Shown here one piece after another: positions 33,870 through 46,138 of a DNA stretch of 64,000 bases. Under the pieces are notes generated by a model, which was given only the letters and a program-made list of their open reading frames with translations, did not search any database and had not been told where the DNA came from. A program made the position numbers and the translations under genes. Origin of the DNA: Brachycybe producta (taxonomy: Eukaryota > Arthropoda > Diplopoda > Playtdesmida > Andrognathidae); the NCBI GenBank assembly GCA_036925085.1, contig JAUPFP010000019.1:739501-803500 (forward strand), in the 5' to 3' direction. Each line of letters begins with the position of its first letter. Positions within the stretch are counted from its first letter, which is position 1.

Positions 33870-34084
33870 TAGGTTTGCCGCCTTTCCTCCTTTGTGGAAG
33901 ACAGTCCTCCATTCGGAAGAGATGTCCTCCGGCCAAGACCCGTCCTCGACAAAGGCAAACATGTACTCCAAACAATAAATTTTATAAAAACTTAAATACG
34001 TTTGTGGAGGATGGCTGGATGGGGTCCTGCTCAAAGAACATTTCTTCCGAATGGAGGCCTGTCCTCCACAGGTGGCAAAGCCTA
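33870..34084. mobile_element. hAT-like MITE, TAGGTTTGCC termini
   Basis: Ends TAGGTTTGCCGCC and GGTGGCAAAGCCTA. Flanking GTTGCGAC (33862-33869) and GTTACGAC (34085-34092) match at 7 of 8. Inner arms contain GGAAGACAGTCCTCCATTCG and its inverse. Confidence 0.75.
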
Positions 34085-34273
34085 GTTACGACTGCCCGAG
34101 TGAACAATTTTGTTGATACATCATTTTGTTTTTAGCAAAACAATTCAGAATTCAAACATCCTTAAAAAAAACCTAAATAGGATTTTTAAACAAAAAAACG
34201 AGACATTAAAACGTTAAAGTATCGAGAAGCTAATCGGCAATGCATTACATTGATAGTCTCAAACATAAAGAGT

Positions 34274-34735
34274 TATCAACGGTTCGAAACCGATAGAACC
34301 GGTTCACCAATTACTGGAACAGGTTCGCCAGTATAGGTCGAACTGATAAGAACTGGTTCTGCGAACCGAATGGATTCGGTTCTATTCTTCGACACCTCTA
34401 ACTAATGGAAACTCAGTTCGAACATAGTATGATCAGTTCGTCGATCTTGACGAACCGGTTCAAACGCATTAGCACAAGATTTGCGCAAGCACATTAGTAG
34501 TATAACATGCTGCGTAAATCTCTGCACAATATTGCGCATAATTTGCTGCACTAATCTGACAGTGCCTATTGGGAACCGGTTTGGTCGAGATCCACAAACT
34601 CATTCCCCACGAACCGGGTTTCCAAAAAAAAAAAAAAAAAATCGAGAATGCCGAACTGATTCAACCGGTTCCAAACCGAGTAAACCGGTTCTAAACCGAG
34701 GAGAAACGGTTCGGTTCTAACCGTTGCCACTTCTA
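34274..34735. repeat. GAACCGGTTC-rich dispersed repeat (copy 1)
   Basis: Repeated CGAACCGGTTC-like palindromes and a shared order of GGTTCACCAATTACTGGAAC, GATCTTGACGAACCGG and GAAACGGTTCGGTTCTA. A second copy is at 47308-47715 in an NR5A intron. Confidence 0.65.
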
Positions 34736-34944
34736 ATCAAACAAAACAAAAAATAAACCCCAAACTGTTGTTTTTTTTGCATTATTATGCATAGGCGTTC
34801 CATATGTCGCACCTCGGCTGCAAGAGTGGCACAACTAAAAAAATACACCTTTTTTTTCTGGGGAAAATGAGTTTAAAGTTACTTTTTTTTTCTATCTCAA
34901 TCTATGTTAGGGGAGCCGAATAAACCGATATTGTGATTAGTTAA

Positions 34945-35189
34945 AAATAATAAACGTGTTCTACAGAGCCACCTGTGAAAGGCAAACAAACAATATCTCG
35001 AATTCAATTTATTCAGTTAATACTTAAATATAATATATAAACTATTGACAAAATATTGATTTAGTATTTCAATTTAAAATATTAATAATAAATTCAATTT
35101 TTATTTGGTTCATGCCCTTAACTGGATTCCGTATAATTCAACTAAACCACATTTAATTTCAATTCATTTAACTCTATGTGTGTACAAGG
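34945..35189. mobile_element. TA-flanked MITE, CCTTGTACACAC termini (copy 3, inverted, truncated)
   Basis: The right end ATGTGTGTACAAGG is followed by TA. The left end is cut within the TGTTCTACAGAGCC segment. Confidence 0.65.
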
Positions 35190-35736
35190 TATTAGCCACA
35201 TGAATCTTCTCTTAACTTTTAACTCATTCCCCTCCCCCCCCCCCGAAAAGTGTTTTTTTTTTCTCGAATTGTGCCACTCTTCCCGTCGACGTGCAAAGTG
35301 GGCAGCTGAACTCATTTCGGAAAAGAAAACTAAATATTCCTTAATTGTACTCAAAATTAGTAAAAAAAAAATTTTATCATTTCAAGAAGAAGAAGAAAAG
35401 TTCTTAGCAAATATGAATTAATAAAATAGGAAGTTGTTTAAGCTCATATATTTTATATATAATATAAAAAAAAATGCGAAATGAATTTTTCCCTCGTAAT
35501 TTTTGTTTTTTCAGTAATGGGTCAAAGATCGATCGTGACTTTGATTGCGGGTTATTTTTTTATAAACTCAAAATAATAAAAAAAATATATGTACATATAT
35601 TGCACACAAAACTTAATTTCAATGATATTATTTTTTACAAGAAATCAAAATCGCTGCTTTTCCATTGTTAAAATTCGGAGGAGAAATTTCAGTTAAAAAT
35701 ATAACTGAAACAGACAATCCTCGAAGAATCAAAATT

Positions 35737-36209
35737 AGACGTGGGACGAATCCCATATTTTCTCTAATCCGAATCCTAAAAGGTTTCCGAATTCTAAACT
35801 TTCTCTAATCCGAATCCTAAAAGGTTCTCGAATCCTAAAAGGTTTCCGAATCCTAAATTTTCTCTAATCAGAATCGTAAAAGGTTCCCGAATCCTAAAAG
35901 GTTTCTCGAATCCCTCGAATCTCCCGAATCACTCTGGAATCCTTCATATAAAAATCCTATATTATTCATTAAGATAAATAAAATATTAAAATATTAAATG
36001 ATTCATAAATTGAAAACAAGTGTGGCTTCGCTCAGGGTCGCCACAAGGAGATCCGGGTTGTTGTTAAAACTAATTTTAACAAAGTTTTTAGCAGTTTTTT
36101 TTTTCTAGATTATTAGGATTCGAAAAACGGAAAAAAGCGGCGAAGATTCGACTTTTCGAATCTCGAATATTTTTGCAAGATTCGCGGAATTCGATTGTCC
36201 CATCCGTAA
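35737..36209. repeat. GGTTCTCGAATCC-type repeat with expanded end (copy 4)
   Basis: The terminal unit TCTCTAATCCGAATCCTAAA is repeated several times at 35757-35900, then the standard body follows to TGTCCCATCC at 36209. Confidence 0.6.
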
Positions 36210-36851
36210 TCAAAATTCTTAAGTTCGAGGACCAGCTCGCTTTTTTTGTTTCTTGTAAAAAAAAAATATACATTACAGTACATAGCATAGTGACCGCAAG
36301 ACAAAACTATGTGAAAAGATTACCAATGGCACTTCGAAGAAAGAAAAAAAAAAAAAAAAGAAATGCTGCTTTCGAGCGAGCTGATCGTACTACACCGAGA
36401 GAGCGAGAGCGAAACAGGTCGAAGAGTTCGGAAAACTAACTTCGTACCGACGTTGCATACAGAGCTAGAAAACTTTCGAGTCTTCAGGCAGATGATCTCC
36501 CAAAAAACTCCAAAACAAATGTTACCCAAACACTTCAGCTATTCGCTAAATCTCTTCGAACCTTAAAGTTTAAAAGCTGTTCCTAAATGTCACAATTTGT
36601 CGAAGAATCAGAAGAGAATATTGCTTTCGCCCTCACGACAAACTTAACTTAAGTGGCTATGATATTAAGTGCCATTACACTAAAGTTGTTTGTCAGCTAA
36701 AGCCTTGTTCCGTACCTGATTTTTTTGGAACTTTTCTAGTTGAATGTTGGAATAAAATGTTAATCTATGTATGGTATGGGGTACGTAAGAGGTTAAAAAT
36801 CGCAAGAACGTTTTTTTTTTCATCCCGAGAAAGTACTCCCGTGTGATCCAG

Positions 36852-37055
36852 TGCTTTTGCACACGAACCACTTTTTAGTGGACGAGTTCGGCCGGCTGTA
36901 AAATGTAGTCCAACACGACGACCTATGTGGTCGGGCTGTACTTTGACAATGAATTTTGCGATGAAAATCGTTTCGAACCCTTTCACACCAACAACGACGC
37001 TGACTATATTTGGGAGTCGAACTCGACCACCAAAAAGTGGTCCGTGTGCAAACAC
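36852..37055. mobile_element. MITE with TTTnCACACGAACCACTTTT termini (copy 1)
   Basis: The left end contains GCACACGAACCACTTTTTAG and the right end is its inverse ending GTCCGTGTGCAAAC. A longer relative is at 44960-45350. Confidence 0.65.
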
Positions 37056-37445
37056 TTTTACTAATTCTCAAAAAAAAAAAAAAAAAAAGGATCAGTAACG
37101 ATTCCGAATGGTTCTTTATGTATCTTCGAAGTCACCAAAGTTGCACTCTTCATTCACAAAGTTTTGTCTTCGTTTCAAAACAGGGTGGATAGATAAAATT
37201 TCAAACCAAATTTAATTATTTAAAACCACATTTGATTTTTTGCAATAGTTTTTAAGTTTTTTTTTTTTTAATAAAATGTAAATCTATTTCATAAAATTAA
37301 TTTATTACGAGTTAGTACCTTTGAAATACACATAATTTCAAATTGCAAAAAAAAAAAAGGAACAGCGTCATTATTATCCTTATAAAGAAATTTCAGCAAG
37401 TTTGAAACAAATGACGAAAATCGGAAACTTCGATCAATTATTTAA

Positions 37446-38016
37446 AAAGACCATTATACCCCCGAAAATATATTTTTCAAAATATTGTCAAGACTTATTC
37501 CAACGATTACCAAAACGATTTTTAAAATTTAAAATAAGTCATTAAAACCATAAAAAAACTTAAAAATGAAGTGACTTTTTCCCCGAGTCACGAAACGACG
37601 CCATTTTAAATTTCCAAAAACCAAAGCCTCTGCTCTCATTTTTGTGGCAAAGGTTGTCACCTCACATTTCCAAAAATTCCTTAATCAAATACATGTATTC
37701 CCTATTCCTATTCAACTCAATAGAACCTTCCACGTGGAATAATTCAAATATTAAATCCATAGTACTTTGAAATGAAAGTAATGTGAGCTGGTGACACATC
37801 AGAATTCGAGTAGACGAGTATTCATTTATGGAGTTTGGTTGCTGATGTCCGTTGTTTGGTGGCGCATCTATCTCATAAAGTTCATTTTTATGAAGTCAAC
37901 TGATTTTTAATTTTTTTAAAATTATATTAATGACTTATTTTAAATTTTAAAAATCGTTTTGGTAATCGTTGAATAATTCTTGACAATATTTTGACAAAAC
38001 ATTTCTGGAGGTTAAT
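37446..38016. mobile_element. TTAA foldback, GACCATTA...CTGGAGGT termini (copy 1)
   Basis: TTAA at 37442-37445 precedes AAGACCATTATACC. The arms carry TTGTCAAGACTTATTCCAAC-type and TTTTAAATTTAAAATAAGTC sequence; the inverse ends ATTTCTGGAGG. The middle includes GGTTGTCACCTCACATTTCC and GTTTGGTGGCGCATCTATCT. Confidence 0.65.
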
Positions 38017-40362
38017 GACAAAAATATGAATTTTTGACCTATGGAATCACAAAATTTGACAGTAATTTTGTTACGCAAGAAACTATAAATGAAAACAGAT
38101 CAATGGTATTATCATCATAATCCTTAAAAGAAATTTCAGCTTTTTTTAAAAAAAAATGAAAATTTAAAAAAAAGAAAAATCCGAATTTTTGATCCATTTT
38201 TTCCCCCACCAATTTATCACAAAATTGTCAAATTACTGGAATTTTTTAATCTATTTTTTTTTTTAATATCATGATTTTTCACAAAATTTTCTTGCATTTC
38301 AAATGACAAAAAATCTGAATTTTTTATCTATTTTTTTTTAAATTACAATTTTTCACCAAATTGTCAGTACTTTCATTAGGCAAGAAACTTTCAATTGAAA
38401 AAAAGAATCAATGTTATTATTATGATAAAAGCAATGTTAGCTTGTAAAAAACAAGCTAACATTTCTTTAATAATAATAATAATAATGAAAAATTGAAAAA
38501 AAAATTGAAATTAACGACAAAAATCCTAAATTTTGATCAATTCTTTTCTTTTTTAAAAAATCTTAATTTTTCACAAAATTGTCAAAATTACAGACCAAAA
38601 AAACTAAATTTCTTCACCTAAAATTCAATTGAGAAACAGCTATTGACATCTTAAACCTCAAACAAAAAAAACTTCCATAAGTTCTTTAAAAAAAAAAAAA
38701 ATTTCAAAACAAAACAAAAAATCAATATTGTTGATTTTTGATTAAAAAAAACGATTTTTATCCATATCCACAATCCACCCTGTTTGTGAAAACCTTCCTT
38801 CTACTAAATTAAACATTCAATAACTAATTTGTTTTGCTTCTCTTCTACAACAACCTTGAACATAAGACATTATTCACAACATTGAAACATGAAATTTATA
38901 TTTTTTTTCTTCTAATTAATTGGGATCGATCTATTAGTTATCTTTTCTTTGAAATATGTCCGTTTCGAACTTTTTTTTTTCCATTTTTGCAAGCGATGAA
39001 AAAAAAAAACCATGGCCGACGAGGTATTAACACTTGTGGTCGAAGGAAGAGGGTTAAGGGCGGAGGTCAAATATGATTCTGGAAGAAACCGTTTTCATTA
39101 AAAACTATATATTTCAAAATAAAAAAAACAAAACTAAAAACCAAAAAAGGCACAGTTATAAATCGTTGTTGCTTCTACTACGGATAATTTCTGAAGCTGC
39201 TGTTTGTTGTTGTTGTTGTTGTTGATGATATTGTTGTTTGTTTGGACAATAATATTAAAAGTGTTTGGTGGTCGTTTTTGTTGTTGTTGTTGATTTGTGT
39301 TGTTTACGGAGGAGTGCTGCTGGTGGCGGTGGCTACTGCTGCAGTGGCATCACAAATTTAAAAAAAAAATGCATGAAATGTTTTCTGATAATTACGAGAG
39401 TGAGAGACAGAAATAGAGAAAAAAAGAAAAATAACGATTTATGGATAAGAAGCACAAATATATTAATTTCTTAATAATAATAATAAAAAAAAAACAATGA
39501 AGTAAACACGCAACCGTTGTTAGTGTTCGTGTAACTTCGAATATCCATCGTAGAAAAGATTATTACGATGATGTCTTTGCCGTTGTGTCCGACAACCGTG
39601 TTTTGAATTTTGCCGCACGTTAACCACGCGCGTAAAACACACACACACACATACACGAGGCAAGAGTTTTCAACTGCGTTGAACCCGTCCCCTCCCGTCC
39701 AATACTTGGAGGAGAAAGGGGTCCAAAAAAAAACGAGACAAAGCGGAAAACCCATTTAAAACTCTTCCGAGTTTCCGAGAAAAAAAGAAAAAAAAAAACA
39801 AAAACTTAAAAAAACAAAAAAAACACGCGAAATAAAAATCACTCAAGCTCCGAATCATCCGGGCTCGGCTCGAAGCGAAAACGTTTTAAACGCGATACAA
39901 ATCAGTTTTTTTTTGCTGCTGCTGCTGCTGCTGACATTTGCATGATTTTGTTTTACAATGGTCGACACACGTGGGTCCAACAGTAACACGAACATATAAT
40001 ATATATATATAACTATATATATATATATATATGGCAGTATGTTTGAAACATTCCCGCCCGAACACATTTTTAGGAGGTTCTCAAAACACAAAAAAACAAC
40101 CGCACAAAAAACGATCGAAACATCCGAAAGAAAAACAAAAAGCAAGTTTCATAAAAGAAAAGAAAACTCGAAGACGTGTCTATTTTTTTTTTTTTTTCCT
40201 TTTCCTTTTTTTCCGAACCAAATGCTTTCGAGAACACTCGAAGAACCCGTCAATATCGTCAACATTTTTTGTTGTTTCGTTTTTTGTTCAGTTAAGATTC
40301 TCTTACCCAATTTCACCACACGAAATGCAGTCGTTCTTTCGGCCAAACATCTAAAGAGAGGT

Positions 40363-40393
<31 letters not shown>

Positions 40394-40762
40394 AACCGTT
40401 TTCCATGTTACGTGTTGCGTCGACTGTCGTCTTCAATAAATGTTGAAACTTGGAAAGAAGTAAACCACGAAAGCAGCATCCGCATCCTCAGTTGTGCTAC
40501 AAAAAGAAAAACAATAAACTGACTTCCATGTTAAACGTAACTAGAAATTGAAATAATTTGCGTTTCGAAAAAAATATCTTATGTCGTCAACAGGGCTCCG
40601 TACAGATCCATATTTCTAGTCATTTTGTTCTTACAATTTATTAGACAAACAAATTCACTTCAAAAATTATTTTGTGCATCATGAACTTACTGTTTTAAAA
40701 GAGTTCCAGATTATTCTGGGTAGGTGGTTCTCAATAAAAAAAATACAGTGGAAACCATTTAA
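38017..40762. other. Low-complexity, largely repeat-free 2.7 kb; no gene established
   Basis: Mostly A/T runs with a hairpin at 38427-38461 (GTTAGCTTGT/ACAAGCTAAC). From 39.1 to 40.4 kb it holds (GTT)n, (CTG)n at 39917-39932, (AT)n at 40004-40031 and (GA)n at 40356-40394. A Kozak-like AAACCATGGCCGACGAG at 39008 opens only 28 codons. No product is recognised. Confidence 0.4.
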
Positions 40763-41503
40763 GAGGCTACATCGCAAAATTACTTCGAAGACGAAACGTT
40801 AATTTTTAAAATACACCAGTCGCGACAATATGTTTATTTTTCACGTTTAAAGTTGGCCAATATTAAGTTTTCAAAGTGCAATGTGCACCTTAAATATATG
40901 CGGATCGAGTGATAGAATGACAAAAAATTGATAAGTGCGGTTATATTTTTTAAAAACTATTTCAAAATGGCGAATTTCTAACTTATGTTAAACACCATTG
41001 AGTATGCCGAAATAAGAGAAAAACATCCATTAAAATTGCTCGTAAAAATACGTAAATATAATTTTAAAAAACCAGAAAAAAATCAGCACGTGCGCGAATG
41101 TGTTGGTTTCACTGTGGTTTAATTGTGGTTTTTTAAAATTATTTTTAGGTATTTTTACCAACATTTTAATGGACGTTTTATTTATTATTTGGGCGTACTC
41201 AATGGAGTTAAACATAAGAGTTGGAAATTCGCGATTTTGAAATATTTTTTTAAAAATATATCCGCACTTACCAATTTTTTGTCATTCTATCACTCGATAA
41301 GCATATATTTAAGGTGCACATTGCACTTTGAACCATGAAAATTAGACAACTTTAAATATGAAAAATAAACACGTTGCCGCGACTGTGTGTATTTTAAAAA
41401 CTAATGTTTCTTCTTTAACATCAGGTTTATGGGCTCAATAGAAAAACGATGCTGGCGCTCTTTGTGGAGATTTATAGAAGTAATTTAGTGATGTAGCAGC
41501 CTC
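40763..41503. mobile_element. TTAA foldback element, GAGGCTACAT termini (copy 3)
   Basis: TTAA at 40759-40762 and 41504-41507. The arms match copy 1, and the centre has two inverted CACGTGCGCGAATGTGTTGG-type segments. The left 120-bp flank is shared with copy 4. Confidence 0.75.
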
Positions 41504-41522
41504 TTAAAGTTACTATTATAAA

Positions 41523-41668
41523 AAAAAAACACGGTAAAATCAAGTTTGACGATGATTCATTCATTAATCATTATGAATTGTGAACAAGGGGCTTACGAGC
41601 CCCTTGTTCACGATTCATAATGATTAATGAATGAATCATCGTCAAACTTGATTTTACCGTGTTTTTTT
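41523..41668. repeat. Near-perfect 146-bp palindrome
   Basis: Two 71-base arms, beginning AAAAAAACACGGTAAAATCA, are exact inverses except for one mismatch (near 41577), with only TACG between them. The tip reads AAGGGGCTTACGAGCCCCTT. The sequence could extrude as a cruciform or be transcribed into a long hairpin. It lies 16 bp after the TTAA foldback. Confidence 0.85.
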
Positions 41669-43684
41669 TAAGTTTTTTTTAAAAGTTTTTTTATAAGTAA
41701 TAAAAAAAAACCCGTGGATTCAGTCAAATACGAACAACATCCGTTAAGCAAATTTACCTGGAATATTTTTTTTTCTTCTTCTTCACATTTCTCCAGGAAT
41801 AACACACATAATGCCTAAAGCAACGAGAAAACAGAACAATAATTAAAATCATTTAAAAAAAAAGAAAAGAAAATAGCGATTCTAATAAAAGATTTCCAGC
41901 AATCAATTTTCCACAAGAAACAAAAATCTAAACAAAAAAACGAAATTAAATTTAAAAAAAAAATGTAAACACCAAAAACAACAAGAGAAGAAAAAAAAAA
42001 AACGGTGCCACATTAAACCTCCCTTCCCCCTCGGGCCATAATAAAACCAAAACATGAAAAAATGTGCTTTAGTGAGTGCAATATGCAAAGTGATTGAAAT
42101 TTGAAACAAGACAATTAGAAGTTACACCGTAGTAACAAATCACGAGTAAACATTTTCAATATTATTTTAATAAAAATGTTCTTATAAGTCGAAGAGATAG
42201 ATAGCGAGAGAAAGAGAGAAAAAGTGTATGATACTTCCCAACAAATTACCACAACAACAACACATACCAAACGGGCATCTCTCGAGGTGCTCGCACCTGA
42301 AAACGAAAAGTTAAGAAGTAGATCTGAGAAGCCAAGTGTTCGTGCACATTCTAACGACAGACGACAGCATCCGAGGTTTTCGATTGTTCGAAAAGGATTC
42401 AAAAGGTGTTTCGTGTTTTACAGCCTGAATATACAAGGATGCAGAGAGAGGCAGACTTAGGTAATATGGCGCGCCCCGTGCGAGGCCGAAATTTGGCGCT
42501 TCCCCCCCCCCTTTTAATATTGCTTATTTTCACAATAAGGACCAATTAGGGTCCATTGATACAAGTACGTAACGACCAGGGGCCGAGCACCACAAGAGCC
42601 CAAGAAAAAAAAGTCTACGTGGAGAGACAGGAACGAATCTGAGCCAAAGACTTTAAAACGACCCGTGACTTAGTTCTAGAAATCGTGCGCATCAAATAGA
42701 GATTACATAACAAACGAGAAAGGGACGAGAACTGAAAATTGATTCCAGAAAAAATATCGTTAGTAACGATTGTTGAGTAAGACCCATCCATGAAACGGGC
42801 GAGCTGGGTGTCAATATATATAAACAGCTCCCCTGAATAACCTCGAACAACATTTTGGCTCGGGCTCGTGTCGTGCTCGTCCCGTAGCCATCACGTTCAT
42901 GCATAATTTGACAGTAATTCCATTTGGTACAATTGTTTTTTTATGGGTCTTATCAATAGGCCGACTGAAACTTCTCATTTATTACAAAAACAGAAAGTCG
43001 CGATGAAAATTTAAAATTTCTTAACAACAAAAACATACAACCAAACCACAAGTACTTTTTAAACTTTTTACTTCTTAAAATGACATGCTCGCACTGAAAT
43101 AGTAGACCAGCCTTACTTGAAAATAAACCTTCAATTTAGAAGAAAAATAAAAACCACAAGCCATTTTCAGCAGAGGGGCCACTGACATGTGATTGCTTTA
43201 AATTTGTTCTATTGCTGACATCGGGTAGTCGAGGTTCTGAAATATGCTGGCCGGCCATGCAGATTAAGTGAAATATGGAGAAGTCTTCACGGGGCGGACA
43301 AAATCAGGGCGGGGCCGGTATGGCGTAAACCATCCTTTCCGTTTAGATTTTTTTTTTTTAGCTCAGTCCGGTCCTAATGCCAACTGATACTTTCGTAGAG
43401 CAACCGTACCCTGTATTACGTTTTCAGATGGACATTGTGTAAGTGTCCAACAAAAACTGATCGTAAACGTAAAATCTATCTCCTCTCAAAAGTGTAAAAA
43501 GAATCGTGAAAATGTAAATTGCATGATGCGTGCAACCGGTAGCCAACCGTAAAAAAAAGCAGCCACTATTTTTTTTTTAACCTGCACAAATTTCGATATG
43601 CACCAAATGTTGAATTTCAAGAAACGCTGCGCAGTCTTTAAAAATCGTGCAACACCAAGTCAATTTGAGATGTTTGGATGTGAA
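41669..43684. other. No gene established; one unassigned frame
   Basis: A plus-strand frame at 42224-42460 (78 codons) has mixed composition (HTKRASLEVLAPENEKLRSR) unlike the simple repeats nearby, but matches nothing I recognise. A C-run at 42501 and AT-rich sequence make up the remainder. Confidence 0.35.
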
Positions 43685-43890
43685 ACAGGCATTTAGAAAT
43701 CGGGACGAACACAAGTTGGCTCCGCCCTTTTTATGACGACCGAGAACTTCTAATTGGTTTGTTGTGTGGTTCGACGTTGAAAAGGGCGGAGCATGTGACG
43801 TCAGACTACATAACCAACCAATTAGAAGTTGCCGGTCGTCATAAAAAGGGCGGAGCCAACTTGTGTTTGTCCCGATTTCTAAATGCCTGT
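43685..43890. mobile_element. ACAGGCA-family MITE (typical copy)
   Basis: Ends ACAGGCATTTAGAAATCGGG and its inverse. Arms contain TTGGCTCCGCCCTTTTTATG and ACTTCTAATTGG. A TGACGTCA lies at 43796-43803. No matching 9-mers flank it. Confidence 0.85.
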
Positions 43891-44959
43891 CTAATAAAAG
43901 CATTCAATGCAGCATCTGCCGCCTGTTGCATACAGTATACCTACAGGTGTGCACCGTAATATACAGTATATCGGCGGTGGCGGGCGACAGCGGCGAATAC
44001 CGCCGTCTAAGAAAAAACCCACCTTTCATACTTATCAATGCTAGGCAGCGAGATTGCACATATCGAGCAAATATATAGATATATCGAATACATTACGATT
44101 ATTGTCGTTTCATTTGTATGGTAGTTTTGTGTAACAAAAACAACCAAATAATAATTGAATTTGGCGGCCGCCAGTCACATGCCGGCGGCGAGTGGCGGCA
44201 GGTTTTTCTGTTTTTAAATAAAAGGCCAGGCGGCGTTTTGAGCTTAAAAAACACCGGCGGCGGCGTTTTCGCTTCGCATCGCACAGCTCTAAGTATACCA
44301 CCTATATCTGCCCCCTCCCCCACGGGGCCTAAACGATTATCACGCATTATGTACATATATATGCTCGTGCAGTGCAGCAAAATAAATTTTCAAATTTTCG
44401 AATCCTGCTCCTCGTACAATTGTATAAATATTGTCTCGCAAAACAGATTACAAAAAAAGAAATGAAGACAGATAGACTTCATCAAACACAACATGCGATT
44501 AAATACTTTTTTATCAAATTTAAACAGGCCAAATGCAAAATAAAAGTCGAATCAACAAAAGAAAAATGAATGCGATCGATCGTAGACGCGCTGCGAAATA
44601 AAAAAAAGAATAGTTATAAAAAAAAACTTCTAGTGTCACGTCTGCTGCTTGGCCGAAAACGCAAACAAGGCTAGTTTTTATTTCTTTACAGCTAGCTCGC
44701 CTAGAGTTAAGGTTTTATTCTGAAAATACACAATAACCAGCAATATTTGCATGCTCAAGAGCTACAGCTCTAACTGCTTTTGAAATTCAACTGTAGCTTG
44801 TACCAGTTTCCGTCGCCTAGTCGTATTCGAACTACGGCCAATTTAACTCCGACAAACTACAAGAACATCTTTGACTGACTGCTGCGTATTTTACTTGCCT
44901 TGGCCTAAAATTGATTATACCAAATACCTTTGATTCGCGCAACGCCGTTTCCTACGTTT

Positions 44960-45350
44960 AGAGCACTTTCACACGAACCACATTCGGTGGTCTTATCACG
45001 ACTGCAAAATGTAAGGGGCTTGTTGTCGAAAAAGACCACTCAAGGCGACGGCAGAGGTTGTAGTGTAGTCAAGTGAACTGCAAAAAACTGGTTGCAATCG
45101 ACGACAGGAACAGCCTCACTAGCCAGTCATGCGAAATAAGACTTTGCAAGAATACACGTGGTTGAAGAATGGTTCGTGCAAAAAGAAGAAACACTGTCGC
45201 CGGCAGCGAGGATCGATTACCTTCTGGCTACCAAAGTTCCAAAGTCGTTGAGAAGTCGCTCGCTCGCCTGTTAACCACAACCTGGCCACCTGCAACAACA
45301 TTTCGAAATCCAACTCGACCACTCAAAAGTAGTTCGTGTGAAAGGGCTCT
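44960..45350. mobile_element. MITE with AGAGCnCTTTCACACGAAC termini (copy 2)
   Basis: Ends AGAGCACTTTCACACGAACC and the inverse TTCGTGTGAAAGGGCTCT. The inner arm includes CGACTGCAAAATGTA and CAACTCGACCACT, shared with 36852-37055. Confidence 0.7.
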
Positions 45351-45458
45351 TACAGCGGGAGCAACGACAGTTGTATCAGCACGCAAATAACAGTTTACAC
45401 TGTCTACACTGTTACAATATATATTCCTTAAGAATACTCTAAAGGTTTCCCATATTAG

Positions 45459-45824
45459 TGCTGGCTACTCATCAAAAAAAAAAAAAAAAGGCGAACACGA
45501 GCGACCATTTGCTCGTGTTACCTTGAAGCGCTCATTTTACGTCCATATCGGAGCGAACATGTTCTCGTTCTCAGCGTTTCCACCGTTTACAGCAAGCACT
45601 CGAGCTGCACTGCACGTCGGAACACATGCATTTCAACAATACAATAAACAAGCGCAAACAAGTCTTTTCTTTGATGTACCATCATCCACCCGCTCATTTT
45701 TTGAAGACGCATCGAGCGAATGTTTGCTCGCCGCTCGCTAACCGGTACTTACTAGACGATTACTGAGTTTGAATGCTTGCTCGCTCGCTCTTGTTCGCTT
45801 TTTTTTTGGTGAGTACCCCCAGCC
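45459..45824. mobile_element. MITE with GCTGGnTACTCA termini
   Basis: Ends TGCTGGCTACTCATCAAAAA and the inverse TTTTTTTGGTGAGTACCCCC. TTAG/TTAA flanks suggest TTAA targeting. The body repeats GCTCGCTCGCT and GCGAACA words. Confidence 0.65.
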
Positions 45825-46138
45825 TTAAAAAAAATTACGAGTTATATCTTAACTAATAATTAATCAACTTCATTAGTTTTTTTTTAAAAAAACTAAAGAA
45901 GACCATATTCCTATACATGTAGATTAACGCAAATTTTTTTTTCAGTTTTGCTACTACGAGCTTGAGCTCGTAAAAGAAAATAACTTGCGAGAAGAGAAGA
46001 AGAAACAAAAAATACTTTCGAAACGAAAGAAACACAAGCCAAAAAAAATTATAAGAAAAATGACCATAAATGAAATATAGAAAATATAGAAAAGACACAT
46101 TTAAAGTGGGTATGGACCCACTGTTATCGTCACCGCAT

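Noticed and set aside
39008-39094. Kozak-like ATGGCCGACGAG as a first exon
   Set aside because: Only 28 codons, no continuing exon identified; a GTATTA donor-like site follows but nothing confirms splicing.
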